Source: Lewinellaceae bacterium
Lineage (GTDB): Bacteria > Bacteroidota > Bacteroidia > Chitinophagales > Saprospiraceae
Assembly (NCBI GenBank): GCA_020636195.1
Contig: JACJYH010000006.1
Coordinates: forward strand, 1 to 64,000
Direction: 5' to 3'
Length of the DNA stretch: 64,000 bases
The notes below the pieces were generated by a model. It was not told the origin of the DNA. It was given only the letters and a program-made list of their open reading frames with translations, and made no database searches. Position numbers and translations under genes: made by a program. Below, piece by piece: positions 1 through 8,251 of this stretch (the first letter of the stretch is position 1; every line of letters starts with the position of its first letter).

Positions 1-718
1 CTATTGCTGCATTTTCAAACTCCTTTGTTACCCCACTAATAAACGACGGGGACAAATCTATACATACACTCGATATGGCATCTCTCGGACTACCTTTTTC
101 ATCTAGATATTCTGCTATCTCTTTAATGGTTTCAGCCCCTTTCCCTTCTGTTGCATGTAGTACTCTGTGGGTGTCCATATCCACTGCTAAAGTAACATAA
201 TTATGCCCTTTCTTTGAACTAGTCTCATCTATGCCCAACTTTGTAATTTTACTGTGATCAGCATCTGAATACGCTAAGCCTATCCAATAATCAAATATGG
301 TCCATATGCGTTTTGGGTATTCTCCTAATACTTTACCGACCCTGTTTACAGGCATCTCTTGTTCAATTAATAACATGCTAAAGGCCTCAAACATTAATGT
401 AAAACCACTCCCTTGTCTAGCCCAAGGTACTTCCACGATTTTGATTCCTTCAGCACTTGAAATTCTTGGAAGCTTGCATATTAAATAACATTCATGCTCG
501 AAAAAATTCAAATGCCGCCATTTTCTTTCTCGGTGATCATAGACGGTACTCTTGCCTTGTTTATCCACAAATGATCCATTTAAATATCCAATCTCTATCT
601 CAAGTACTCGCTTATTATCAACTATCTTGAAACTAATTGCCTTTATTTCCCAAGGTGCTTGCAAACCTAATGCAAGGCTAAATATTTGCTCACTATTCAT
701 GGCACTAAAATACAGCAT
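1..718 (-). CDS. ISL3-family transposase, N-terminal 239 residues
   Basis: The frame is open from an ATG at 718-716 to the window edge. The translation carries the typical N-terminal half, including YDHRERKWRHLNFFEHECYL and VPWARQGSGFT. The start of the DDE domain follows with KLGIDETSSKKGHNYVTLAV, where the Asp of GIDE is the first catalytic residue. A later CIDLSPSFISG segment holds the second Asp. The usual zinc-ligand cysteines after the first one appear replaced (PRISSAEG), so the N-terminal finger may be degenerate. A GTG at 736-734 is an alternative in-frame start after a TGA. No frameshift is visible in this part, so the gene could be active. Its third catalytic residue is not in view. 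Confidence 0.85.
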   Translation of the reverse strand, partial: MLYFSAMNSEQIFSLALGLQAPWEIKAISFKIVDNKRVLEIEIGYLNGSFVDKQGKSTVYDHRERKWRHLNFFEHECYLICKLPRISSAEGIKIVEVPWARQGSGFTLMFEAFSMLLIEQEMPVNRVGKVLGEYPKRIWTIFDYWIGLAYSDADHSKITKLGIDETSSKKGHNYVTLAVDMDTHRVLHATEGKGAETIKEIAEYLDEKGSPRDAISSVCIDLSPSFISGVTKEFENAAI

Positions 719-729
719 TTTAGGTATTA

Positions 730-754
730 TTCCCACTCAATTCGACATAGACCC
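730..754 (-). repeat. candidate left terminal inverted repeat of the ISL3 element
   Basis: On the minus strand this 25-base stretch starts GGGTCTATGTCG and ends AGTGGGAA, immediately upstream of the transposase start. Its sequence style and position match an ISL3 terminal repeat. The partner repeat lies outside the window, so it cannot be confirmed here. Confidence 0.45.
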
Positions 755-785
755 AATTTTTATTACCAATGAATTATTAAATTGT

Positions 786-2087
786 TCAATGTTTACTGCC
801 TAAACCAAGGATGGTGCCATTCGGAATGACTGCGTCTTTGTTGATCACTACGATGCCTTTTTTGATGACATAATTGTCAAATTCTGCATCTTGAAGGCTG
901 TCATTTCCCCTGATCATCACATTGTGGCCGATACGTACATGCTTGTCAATGATGGCATTTTCTATGTAACAATCTCTTCCTATACCCATAGGAATGTGGT
1001 CGTTCTCATTCATCTCCTCCAATGATTCATAATAATCATTTCCAAGGATATAGGTATTCTTTACGATTGTTCCGTAATCTATTCTCGCCCTGATGCCGAT
1101 GATAGAATTTTCGACCAATTTTGCATGAATTATAGAACCTTCAGCTACGATGGTGCGTGAGAAGGTGACGCCTGAAAACTTGGCTGGTGGTAATAAACGC
1201 GGTCTAGTATAAATTTTATTTTGGTTGTCAAAGAGATTGAATTCAGGAATATCCTTTGCCAAAGCGATGTTCGCTTCGAAGAAGGATTTTATATCTCCTA
1301 TGTCTGTCCAATATCCTTCATAGGCATAGCTGATCACATTCATACCTTTTTCTATGGAATCAGGGATGATCTCCTTACCAAAATCCACTGCTGATGGGTT
1401 TTCATTGAGTAATCTACGCAATGCAGGTCTACTGAACACGTAGATACCCATAGAAGCTAAATATACTCTTCCATTTTGTTGCATTTTTTCATTCACAGGT
1501 GATTCCCATTGTGATAACACATCAGCCTTTGGCTTTTCGATAAATGAAACAATATTGGAATCATCATTGACTTTCATAATTCCAAAGGAAGTGGCATCAG
1601 CTGCATTGACAGGTATGGTGGCAATCGTAACATCTGCCTTTTTTTCCACATGATTGGAGATGACTTGATCAAAGTCTATTTGGTACAATTGATCTCCTGA
1701 AAGAATCAAGATATACTCAAAATCATAGTAGGCAAAGTTTCTAGCAGATTGTCGCACAGCATCTGCCGTCCCTTGAAACCAATCCATATTGCCGCTCGTT
1801 TGCTCAGCGGCCAATATATCCACAAAACCATTTGAAAAATTATCAAAGTGGAAGGTGTTTTTAATGTGTTTATTGAGCGAAGCAGAATTATATTGAGTTA
1901 GGACAAAAATCCTAAATAAACCGGAATTCAAACAATTGCTGATCGGAATGTCAATGAGTCTGTACTTACCACCAACGGGAACAGCGGGTTTTGATCTGTC
2001 TTTAGTCAATGGGTACAATCTCGTACCTGCGCCACCTCCTAAGATCAGGCAAATGGTTTTTTGTAAAAAGTTACTATATGTCTTCAT
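786..2087 (-). CDS. glgC: glucose-1-phosphate adenylyltransferase (ADP-glucose pyrophosphorylase)
   Basis: Makes ADP-glucose from ATP and glucose-1-phosphate, the committed step of bacterial glycogen synthesis in the cytoplasm. The 433-residue length is normal. The nucleotidyltransferase domain shows GGGAGTRLYPLTKDRSKPAV near residue 18, then WFQGTADAVRQ, SGDQLYQIDF and FIEKP, which bind nucleotide, metal and sugar. From about residue 300 the sequence becomes the hexapeptide-type left-handed beta-helix of this family (for example ENAIIDKHVRIGHNVMI). It begins 21 bases after the DRTGG ATPase gene and is probably the last gene of that operon. An ISL3 element sits right behind its stop codon but does not interrupt it. 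Confidence 0.95.
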   Translation of the reverse strand: MKTYSNFLQKTICLILGGGAGTRLYPLTKDRSKPAVPVGGKYRLIDIPISNCLNSGLFRIFVLTQYNSASLNKHIKNTFHFDNFSNGFVDILAAEQTSGNMDWFQGTADAVRQSARNFAYYDFEYILILSGDQLYQIDFDQVISNHVEKKADVTIATIPVNAADATSFGIMKVNDDSNIVSFIEKPKADVLSQWESPVNEKMQQNGRVYLASMGIYVFSRPALRRLLNENPSAVDFGKEIIPDSIEKGMNVISYAYEGYWTDIGDIKSFFEANIALAKDIPEFNLFDNQNKIYTRPRLLPPAKFSGVTFSRTIVAEGSIIHAKLVENSIIGIRARIDYGTIVKNTYILGNDYYESLEEMNENDHIPMGIGRDCYIENAIIDKHVRIGHNVMIRGNDSLQDAEFDNYVIKKGIVVINKDAVIPNGTILGLGSKH

Positions 2088-2108
2088 AAAACTACTATTA
2101 TATCGTGA

Positions 2109-3206
2109 TCAAATTTGTGTAAGAAGGTTTCCAATGTCAATGTTATTATGGATCATATCGATGGCCATTTTCACCTTCCACGGTGTACTTCTATTTATTT
2201 TTACTTCTATCTTACTGATGCGCAACACTGCACCATAGGTATCTAATTCTGTCCTGATCAATGGCAAATTGTTGGCTTCAAGGTATTTGATGGTGTGTTT
2301 ATCCATCTGTCCATCACCTGTCGCTACTATACCAGACAATGGGCAATTTTTAATGCCATTGTGTTCTGCCATGACTTCAATCTTTTTGATAGCGTCATTC
2401 ATTGATCTCGTTGCCACTACCAACAAATTGTCTTGCGAACCCTTGAGTTCTTTGAGATCTATGAGTGAACCCGCTAAGATGTTTTCCACTTTATTATCGA
2501 TGTAATCCATATTGTACGTCACTACGCCGTGGACTGCTTCGGCTACTGTTCGGATCAAAGGATATGCCAATGTCTTTTCGTAGGGTACTAAACCTAAAAG
2601 CGGAATAGATTTTTTCTTCAACCAACGACCCACATAGTGATGTATTTTGTCCACTTTATCGGGTATCACTTTGTTTATTATGACACCTAAGAATGGAACA
2701 TTTTCTTCCCTGAACAGTGCGGTCGTCATATTGAGCATGTCAATGGTAGAGCCTATGCCGCCTTCAACAACCATTACCACACCAGCATCCACAAGTGATG
2801 CTACTTTTGCATTGGAAAGATCAGCTACGCTTCCTACACCGGGATGTCCCGTTCCTTCAAAAATCACCAATTCATTTTCTTCAGTGAGCACATTTGAAGC
2901 ATGGATGATGGCATTGGCCAAGTCGGAAGGATTCGGATGATCCAAAAATTTTTCTGTGGCTCCAGGTCCGAAGATAATCGGACTATGAATTTCGGGAATC
3001 ATGGTAAATCCAATCAAATCTGAAAACAATACGGTGTCTTTATCCACCCGTAAAGTGTCAAAATCCAAGAATTTTTGGCCTACAGGCTTACAATATCCTA
3101 CTTTGATACCGCTCTGCATAAAACATGACGTCAGACCAAGAGTTGAAGTGGTTTTTCCAACGTGTTGGCTGGTTGCCGCAACATATATATTTTTATACTT
3201 AGCCAT
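2109..3206 (-). CDS. BioD-like P-loop ATPase with DRTGG domain
   Basis: The 365-residue protein opens with a dethiobiotin-synthetase/CobB-type P-loop domain: a Walker A-like TSQHVGKTTSTLGL near residue 12, then YCKPVGQ and IFEGTGHPGVGSVADLSNA. Residues about 215-320 correspond to the DRTGG domain also found in the N-terminal part of long phosphotransacetylases. No acetyltransferase domain follows, so this is a stand-alone regulator or ligand-binding ATPase, not Pta itself. Its start overlaps the end of the upstream CCG-domain gene by 8 bases and glgC follows 21 bases later, so the genes are probably cotranscribed. The substrate is unknown. A link to acetyl-phosphate or redox status would be speculation. 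Confidence 0.8.
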   Translation of the reverse strand: MAKYKNIYVAATSQHVGKTTSTLGLTSCFMQSGIKVGYCKPVGQKFLDFDTLRVDKDTVLFSDLIGFTMIPEIHSPIIFGPGATEKFLDHPNPSDLANAIIHASNVLTEENELVIFEGTGHPGVGSVADLSNAKVASLVDAGVVMVVEGGIGSTIDMLNMTTALFREENVPFLGVIINKVIPDKVDKIHHYVGRWLKKKSIPLLGLVPYEKTLAYPLIRTVAEAVHGVVTYNMDYIDNKVENILAGSLIDLKELKGSQDNLLVVATRSMNDAIKKIEVMAEHNGIKNCPLSGIVATGDGQMDKHTIKYLEANNLPLIRTELDTYGAVLRISKIEVKINRSTPWKVKMAIDMIHNNIDIGNLLTQI

Positions 3207-3990
3207 GGACTTTGTGATTTACTGACTGAAGGATCATTTCACTGATATCTAGTACCATTACTTCATCTTGACTTCCTTTGGCTTGTAAGCCATCCGTCAA
3301 CATCGTAATACAAAATGGGCAATTTGCTCCAACGATGTGTGCTTGTGATTCAAGAATATCTTCTGCTCTTTCGGTGTTGATTCTCTTTTTACCGGGTTCG
3401 TCTTCTTTAAACATCTGTGCACCACCCGCACCACAACACAATCCATTTGATTTACTTCTTTTGAGTTCCACCAGATCACCATCCAATGCTTCTATCAGGT
3501 CTCGTGGTGCTTGGTATTCGCCATTGATCCTTCCTAAGTAACATGAATCGTGGTAGGTCAATTTTTTTCCCTTGAATGCACCACCTTCTATTTTGAGTTT
3601 TCCTGAGGATAACAGCTCATTCAGGTATTGGGTATGGTGCATGACATGGTAGGAGCCACCCAAATCCGGATATTCATTTTTTAAAGTATTGAAGCAATGT
3701 GGGCACGCTGTTACAATGGTTTTAATCTCATATTGGTTGAGCGTATTGATATTCTGTAAAGCGAGCATCTGAAACACAAACTCATTTCCTGCTCTACGGG
3801 CAGGGTCACCTGTGCACATCTCTTCATTACCAAGTATGGCATATGAAATACCTGCAATATCTAACAGTTTTGCCATTGCAGCTGACACTTTCTGGGCCCT
3901 TGCATCGAAACTACCAGCACATCCTACCCAGAAAAGTACTTCTATTTTACCACCGTTTGCACTGACTTCCGCCATTGTCTTTATTGCCAT
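3199..3990 (-). CDS. (Fe-S)-binding protein with two CCG domains (HdrB/GlpC-like)
   Basis: A soluble partner of the following membrane Fe-S protein, probably passing electrons between quinones and an unidentified donor. Two cysteine-rich CCG modules are visible. The first contains FWVGCAGSFDARA, CTGDP and TACPHCFNTLKNEYP. The second contains HDSCYLGR, GLCCGAGGAQMF and ANCPFCITML. In HdrB and GlpC such motifs bind unusual [4Fe-4S] clusters. I chose the ATG at 3990 (MAIKTMAEVSANGG) because relatives begin close to this TMAE segment. An in-frame ATG at 4023 would add 11 residues. The end overlaps the DRTGG ATPase gene by 8 bases. Role in this organism is unknown. Confidence 0.85.
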   Translation of the reverse strand: MAIKTMAEVSANGGKIEVLFWVGCAGSFDARAQKVSAAMAKLLDIAGISYAILGNEEMCTGDPARRAGNEFVFQMLALQNINTLNQYEIKTIVTACPHCFNTLKNEYPDLGGSYHVMHHTQYLNELLSSGKLKIEGGAFKGKKLTYHDSCYLGRINGEYQAPRDLIEALDGDLVELKRSKSNGLCCGAGGAQMFKEDEPGKKRINTERAEDILESQAHIVGANCPFCITMLTDGLQAKGSQDEVMVLDISEMILQSVNHKVHG

Positions 3991-4125
3991 TTCGATATTT
4001 TTTTGTGACTGTATCCAAAACAATGCTTCAGAGCAAAGTTAGTGAATATAATTTTTGATCTTTTGAAAAAAATAAAATCTTCGTTAATAGTGTATATGAT
4101 TTTGAGCAGCATCATAAGAGCATCA

Positions 4126-5472
4126 TCATTGATGTGTCCAAGCAGTTCTCTCTTCAGGTATTTGCCAAACACAGCCGCTGTTTTCTAATGACGTAAACAT
4201 AGGTACCCAATCAGGTGGGCCGGCTGACTCTGATAAAATCTCATACCGCCTCAACTGAAGAATTGGTTCTAATGGATTGATCATGACAGGGCAAGCTTCT
4301 ACACAGGCATTACATGTAGTGCAGGCATGGATTTCTTCTTTGGAAATGTAATCAAATAATGATTTTCCATCTGAGTAATTGTCAATTGTCAAAGCCGTTG
4401 TTTCTTCTCCATTTTGTCCCTGAGCAAATTTGATATCATTGCTTCTTAAATTTGTACCGATTTCTTCCGCTCTATCACGAATAGACATCATTACTTTGCG
4501 GGGTGACAATTTTTTACCTGTGATATTGGCTGGGCAAACAGCCGTACATCTTCCACATTCTGTACAAGTATAACTATCCAAAATATTTTTCCAAGTCAAA
4601 TCAGTGATGTCTTTGGCCCCAAAATCAGCTATTTCTGTATTCTCAGAAACTGCCACTTCCATTCCAAGCATAGACTTCACTTCATTCATGATTTCGGGCA
4701 TATTTTCAATTTTTCCTCTTGGAGAAGGATCATGGAAATATACATTGGGAAAAGCAAAGAAAATATGGAGGTGCTTGGAATATGGTAAGTACAAAATGAA
4801 AGCATACACCACCAAAACATGAAGCCACCAACCAAATCTTTCTATGCTGACCAGTGCATCATGACCCATATCACCGAACATCATTGGCCCAAACCAACTG
4901 CTGATAGGCATGGATGTAATTTTTGCAAAATGTTCAGGATCAATATTTTGCAAAACTCTATCTGCGCCATTCATCATAAAAATGCCTGTAACCAAGAGCA
5001 TTTCCCCCAATAATATCAGGTTTGCGTCTAGCTTGGGCCAACCATTGAGTTCCGGTTTCGCCAGTCGGTCAACCTTGATGATATTTCTTCTAACTAGAAA
5101 TGCTATGGTTGCCACCAATGCAAATAAGGACAAAAACTCAATCGTGCCAATGATGCCTGAATACATGCCACCTAACACATGATGCATAGCCCTGTGGGTG
5201 CCGAAGATGCCATCAATGAGTATTTCAATTAACTCAATCTGTGTCAATAAAAATGCTGTATAGATGCCCAAATGCAAAACAGCCGGAATCCACCTTTTAA
5301 ACATTTTTTTCTGTCCAAAAGCGATCAGAAAAACATTTTTCCATCCTACTGATGGTTCTATCTTGGCTTCATATTTCTTTCCCAAGCGAATATTGCTAAG
5401 CACTCTTCGATATTGTTTTAGTGCTAAAAATGCTACTCCAATGGTAATGAGTAAAAAAATAATCTGAGACAT
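4126..5472 (-). CDS. membrane-bound 4Fe-4S dicluster protein (HdrC/NarI-like)
   Basis: The 448-residue protein has about five hydrophobic segments in its first 245 residues. One lies at the extreme N-terminus (SQIIFLLITIGVAFLAL), and later ones surround histidines that could hold heme b as in NarI-type subunits. A cytoplasmic ferredoxin-like domain follows with CTECGRCTAVCP and CTTCNACVEACP, two complete four-cysteine motifs for [4Fe-4S] clusters. It is paired with the CCG protein that starts about 100 bases downstream, an arrangement common in Bacteroidota and likely forming a quinone-linked electron transfer complex. It is the first gene of the minus-strand group and diverges from the phosphoribosyltransferase gene. 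Confidence 0.85.
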   Translation of the reverse strand: MSQIIFLLITIGVAFLALKQYRRVLSNIRLGKKYEAKIEPSVGWKNVFLIAFGQKKMFKRWIPAVLHLGIYTAFLLTQIELIEILIDGIFGTHRAMHHVLGGMYSGIIGTIEFLSLFALVATIAFLVRRNIIKVDRLAKPELNGWPKLDANLILLGEMLLVTGIFMMNGADRVLQNIDPEHFAKITSMPISSWFGPMMFGDMGHDALVSIERFGWWLHVLVVYAFILYLPYSKHLHIFFAFPNVYFHDPSPRGKIENMPEIMNEVKSMLGMEVAVSENTEIADFGAKDITDLTWKNILDSYTCTECGRCTAVCPANITGKKLSPRKVMMSIRDRAEEIGTNLRSNDIKFAQGQNGEETTALTIDNYSDGKSLFDYISKEEIHACTTCNACVEACPVMINPLEPILQLRRYEILSESAGPPDWVPMFTSLENSGCVWQIPEERTAWTHQ

Positions 5473-5528
5473 ACCTTTTGGTCTTATAAGATTTTGGGTA
5501 GCAAATTACGAGAAATTTAATGATTATG

Positions 5529-5536
5529 TACTTTTG
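5529..5536 (+). promoter_or_regulatory. -7 promoter box for the phosphoribosyltransferase gene
   Basis: The octamer TACTTTTG matches the Bacteroidota -7 consensus TAnnTTTG exactly and lies 30 bases before the ATG at 5566. No clear -33 TTTG at the standard spacing was seen. Its position rules out the GTG at 5536 as a start codon. Confidence 0.6.
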
Positions 5537-5565
5537 TGCTTATTTTTCTGTCAAAAAAAAGTATC

Positions 5566-6060
5566 ATGATTGTTCTGAATCATTACCAAGTATCTCATAA
5601 GATTAACAGATTAGCGTTTGATATCTTAGAAAATAGCATGGATAATAATGAAATTGTCCTCATCGGCATCAACAATAATGGGTATCGATTTGCCCAATTG
5701 CTTCATACAGCGCTCACGAGCCATAGTGATAAGAAATTTTATCTCCATAGGTTAAAATTGAGCCCTTCGAATCCATTGGATGGCGATATCACGTTAGATG
5801 TTTCTACAGATTTTTTAGTGAATAAGAAGGTCATAGTCATGGATGATGTTGCGAATACTGGGAGAACAGTTTTCTATGGATTCAAAGCACTAATGGGTGT
5901 GTTGCTTTCAGAATTGGAAGTGGCTGTTTTAGTTGATAGAAAGCATAAAAAATTTCCGGTAAAGGTAGATTATGTCGGATTATCCCTTGCTACCACAATC
6001 CAAGAACACATCAAAGCACATTTGTCTGATGCAGCAAATATGTATGTAGAATTGACTTAG
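5566..6060 (+). CDS. PyrR-like phosphoribosyltransferase
   Basis: A type I phosphoribosyltransferase fold of about 164 residues. The PRPP-binding motif VIVMDDVANTGRTV is clear near residue 95, and an upstream LIGINNNGYRFAQLL resembles the loop of PyrR/hypoxanthine transferases. PyrR-type proteins make UMP from uracil or regulate pyrimidine genes. The base specificity cannot be read here, and Bacteroidota have several such paralogues. The ATG at 5566 is preferred over an upstream GTG at 5536, which overlaps a promoter box. It stands alone, convergent with the esterase gene, whose stop is 6 bases away. Confidence 0.8.
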   Translation: MIVLNHYQVSHKINRLAFDILENSMDNNEIVLIGINNNGYRFAQLLHTALTSHSDKKFYLHRLKLSPSNPLDGDITLDVSTDFLVNKKVIVMDDVANTGRTVFYGFKALMGVLLSELEVAVLVDRKHKKFPVKVDYVGLSLATTIQEHIKAHLSDAANMYVELT

Positions 6061-6066
6061 GGTAGA

Positions 6067-7638
6067 TTACTGAGAAAAAGGCTGTATAATGAGTTCTGAT
6101 CCTGTGGACAAGGTGATGAACTTGTTGGTGTAGGCAGTGACAGATTTGACAATGCACTGCGTTCCGGTAGGCAATATTGGATCACCAACTGCTTCTTCAG
6201 GAACCACAACATCATGACAATATTGAGGTAGCGCATTCAAACTCCAATTTTGATATTTTTTCCAATTTGTGTCAGTTCCTTGCCAAGTATTGGTGGCTGT
6301 AGCGCTCACATTAACTTGGATTGTGATACTATCTCCTCGTGTCCACTGTCTTGAATATGGAACAACTGTAAGTTTTTGTATGGCTGCATTGACATCCCAT
6401 TGTACGGAAGCATGCGCATCTTGAACATTGGGCGCAGTGGTAAATGAACCACCTTCGACGATCCACTGATAATATGGCGCTATAGAATCTGTAACGGAAT
6501 ATACTTGAGTAGAGTTTGCGGGACAAATTTGAAGGTTTCCTTCTAACGTGTGCGGAACAGGTTTTAATAATTCTGAATAGAAGAATATTGAAATTTTCGG
6601 CATAATATCGCTATACAGTGCATTATTCGGTTCATCCTCATGGACACCGTGTCCTCTATTGGTATAACTATAAAATGTATAGTCTAGATTTATTAGATCG
6701 CCTTCTGATGCCAGAGAGTCTGAACCATAGACCACAGGCAGGTCACTACCAACGATATAAGGAGAAATGTCTTGAAAAGGTTCGCCATATGTGTATGGAA
6801 CGGTTCCATCATCAGTACTATGAAACATTACCATTTTGGGGTCGCCTGAAGATTCCATGTATTGAGCGCTACCTAACGCACCCGCTAAACTAAATACTGC
6901 AGTCGCATGACCACTAAAACTTTGATTATTGCCCACACAATCCAAGCATAATTGATCAGGACAATTACAGGTACTCAATCCAAGAAAACCACATGATTGA
7001 GTCCATGCATATGTAGATAAGGGTCTCTCAGTTTCTGTATCCAAATACGCATTATGCAAAGCAACGAATGCACCCGCGCTATGTCCTCCAATGTATATAT
7101 GTTCAGGATCGATTTTGTAAATATTGCTTCCGGCAGCATCCGCTTTAAAAAACCTTACTGCGGACCTACCATCTTGTATTCCCCTGTAAACAGCACGTTT
7201 AGACAAGTCTTCGTCAAAGAGGTTCATGCCTAATCTGTAGTCTATCAGAGCTGCTACATAGCCTCTCTTTGCCAGATCAATAGCAATCAGTCTCATGCTC
7301 CAATGATCCTTACTCCCGGCAACAAAACCACCTCCGAAACAAATGATCACAACGGGTCGTTTTGTGATTGTATCGCCTTGTGGCTGAAAGATATTCATGT
7401 ATAGATTCTGGTAGTTGAATGCGTACTCATTCACATTGACCGGATATCCTGTTACGGTTTCATAAAAGCCGCCTCCTGGTTGCGGTACAGGCACGTTGTT
7501 ACTAAAAAGTACATTTGTGGTTTCAGTTACATTCTGAAATATTTGTTGATAATATCTGTGAGCATTAAATTGTGCTTGACTTTCTTGAACACTTGCCAAA
7601 ACTATAATAAAGACTAAAAATTGTATTGCTTTCTTCAT
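6067..7638 (-). CDS. secreted carboxylesterase-like alpha/beta hydrolase with C-terminal PKD-like domain
   Basis: A 523-residue exported hydrolase. A signal peptide covers about residues 1-22 (MKKAIQFLVFIIVLASVQES, then QAQ). The hydrolase domain shows the oxyanion-hole segment ICFGGGFVAGS, the nucleophile elbow GGHSAGAFVALHNAY with the catalytic Ser, and a histidine in NRGHGVHEDEP. Substrates of relatives are acetylated or feruloylated polysaccharides, which is family knowledge only. From about residue 380 a PKD-like segment (ICPANSTQVYSV, YYQWIVEGG) and a final beta-rich part follow. No T9SS sorting domain ends the protein. It starts one base after the stop of the small secreted gene upstream, so the two are an operon. 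Confidence 0.8.
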   Translation of the reverse strand: MKKAIQFLVFIIVLASVQESQAQFNAHRYYQQIFQNVTETTNVLFSNNVPVPQPGGGFYETVTGYPVNVNEYAFNYQNLYMNIFQPQGDTITKRPVVIICFGGGFVAGSKDHWSMRLIAIDLAKRGYVAALIDYRLGMNLFDEDLSKRAVYRGIQDGRSAVRFFKADAAGSNIYKIDPEHIYIGGHSAGAFVALHNAYLDTETERPLSTYAWTQSCGFLGLSTCNCPDQLCLDCVGNNQSFSGHATAVFSLAGALGSAQYMESSGDPKMVMFHSTDDGTVPYTYGEPFQDISPYIVGSDLPVVYGSDSLASEGDLINLDYTFYSYTNRGHGVHEDEPNNALYSDIMPKISIFFYSELLKPVPHTLEGNLQICPANSTQVYSVTDSIAPYYQWIVEGGSFTTAPNVQDAHASVQWDVNAAIQKLTVVPYSRQWTRGDSITIQVNVSATATNTWQGTDTNWKKYQNWSLNALPQYCHDVVVPEEAVGDPILPTGTQCIVKSVTAYTNKFITLSTGSELIIQPFSQ

Positions 7639-7639
7639 C

Positions 7640-8086
7640 TCAATGAGTTTTTGAAATTTCAGTAGTAAAATATGGTTTCAATTCCTGACGGAAGTTTGGT
7701 GAAGCTTTGAAGTGTGCCAGTATTTCTTGATATTTTTCTAAAGGCAAGAGGTATTTTTGGCATAGCTCAGCCTCTTTTTCCTTTTTACTATCTCGTATAG
7801 ATGCATTGATGCGAAGGATATCTTCCTGCAGTTGCAATTCATTTTGACTTAATTCGGGTTTATTTCCCATCAAACCTACCTTCAAGATTTCTCCATATCT
7901 TTCTTGGCTTACTTTGTGTTTATTCAAAAGAGAGACTATCAATGAATCGTTGGCTTGACCTTGTGGTTTGACCTCTAAATAGACTTTAGTAAATGATTGT
8001 AACTCTTCTTTAGAAAAATATTCTTGTGCAAGAACAAGATTCCCTGATAAAAGGATATAAAAAATCAATAGGCAGTAGCGTAACAT
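7640..8086 (-). CDS. small secreted protein of unknown function
   Basis: 148 residues with a clear signal peptide (MLRYCLLIFYILLSGNLVLA, cut before Q). The mature part is charged and predicted helical: FSKEELQSFTKVYLEV, then an HKVSQERYGEIL segment and ELCQKYLLPLEKYQEILAHF. This pattern is loosely like DUF4168-type periplasmic proteins, but I am not certain of the family. It is the first gene of a two-gene operon with the esterase, behind a textbook Bacteroidota promoter, which suggests a joint role in the envelope or outside the cell. Confidence 0.65.
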   Translation of the reverse strand: MLRYCLLIFYILLSGNLVLAQEYFSKEELQSFTKVYLEVKPQGQANDSLIVSLLNKHKVSQERYGEILKVGLMGNKPELSQNELQLQEDILRINASIRDSKKEKEAELCQKYLLPLEKYQEILAHFKASPNFRQELKPYFTTEISKTH

Positions 8087-8122
8087 CTTGGTAATGATTT
8101 AAAATTCGGTATCTAAACCCTA

Positions 8123-8153
8123 CAAAGCTAATGAAATTCTATTATTATTCAAA
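8123..8153 (-). promoter_or_regulatory. consensus Bacteroidota promoter for the small secreted protein-esterase operon
   Basis: Read on the minus strand, a TTTG box (8153-8150) is followed after exactly 19 bases by TAGCTTTG (8130-8123). This fits TTTG-N19-TAnnTTTG, the sigma-ABfr-type consensus. The -7 box ends about 36 bases before the ATG at 8086. Confidence 0.75.
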
Positions 8154-8190
8154 AAAATAGTTGAATCTTTTTCAATAATGAAGAAATGGA

Positions 8191-8226
8191 AATAAAAAAG
8201 GCCGCTTAAATACACTTCAAGCGGCC
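8191..8226 (-). terminator. intrinsic terminator after rny
   Basis: An 8-bp perfect GC-rich stem (GGCCGCTT at 8200-8207 with AAGCGGCC at 8219-8226) has an 11-base loop. On the minus strand it is followed by a T-rich tract (8199-8191). It stands 25 bases beyond the rny stop codon. Confidence 0.9.
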
Positions 8227-8251
8227 TCCTTTATCTTGCTATTGATATCAA

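Larger units (their letters stand above)
1..754 (-). mobile_element. ISL3-family insertion sequence, truncated by the window edge
   Basis: One end of an insertion sequence lies here, with its transposase reading leftward out of the window. The outer boundary is placed at 754, because the stretch 730-754, read on the minus strand, begins GGGTCTATGTCG and ends in TGGGAA. That resembles ISL3-family terminal repeats, which start with GG and carry a TGxGAA-like inner part. The element sits only about 31 bases beyond the glgC stop codon. The other terminus and the target duplication (usually 8 bp in this family) lie outside the window, so the boundary is an inference. Confidence 0.7.

Noticed and set aside
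3297..3482. Small minus-strand reading frame inside the CCG protein gene
   Set aside because: It is in another frame of a well-conserved gene on the same strand and has no family similarity.
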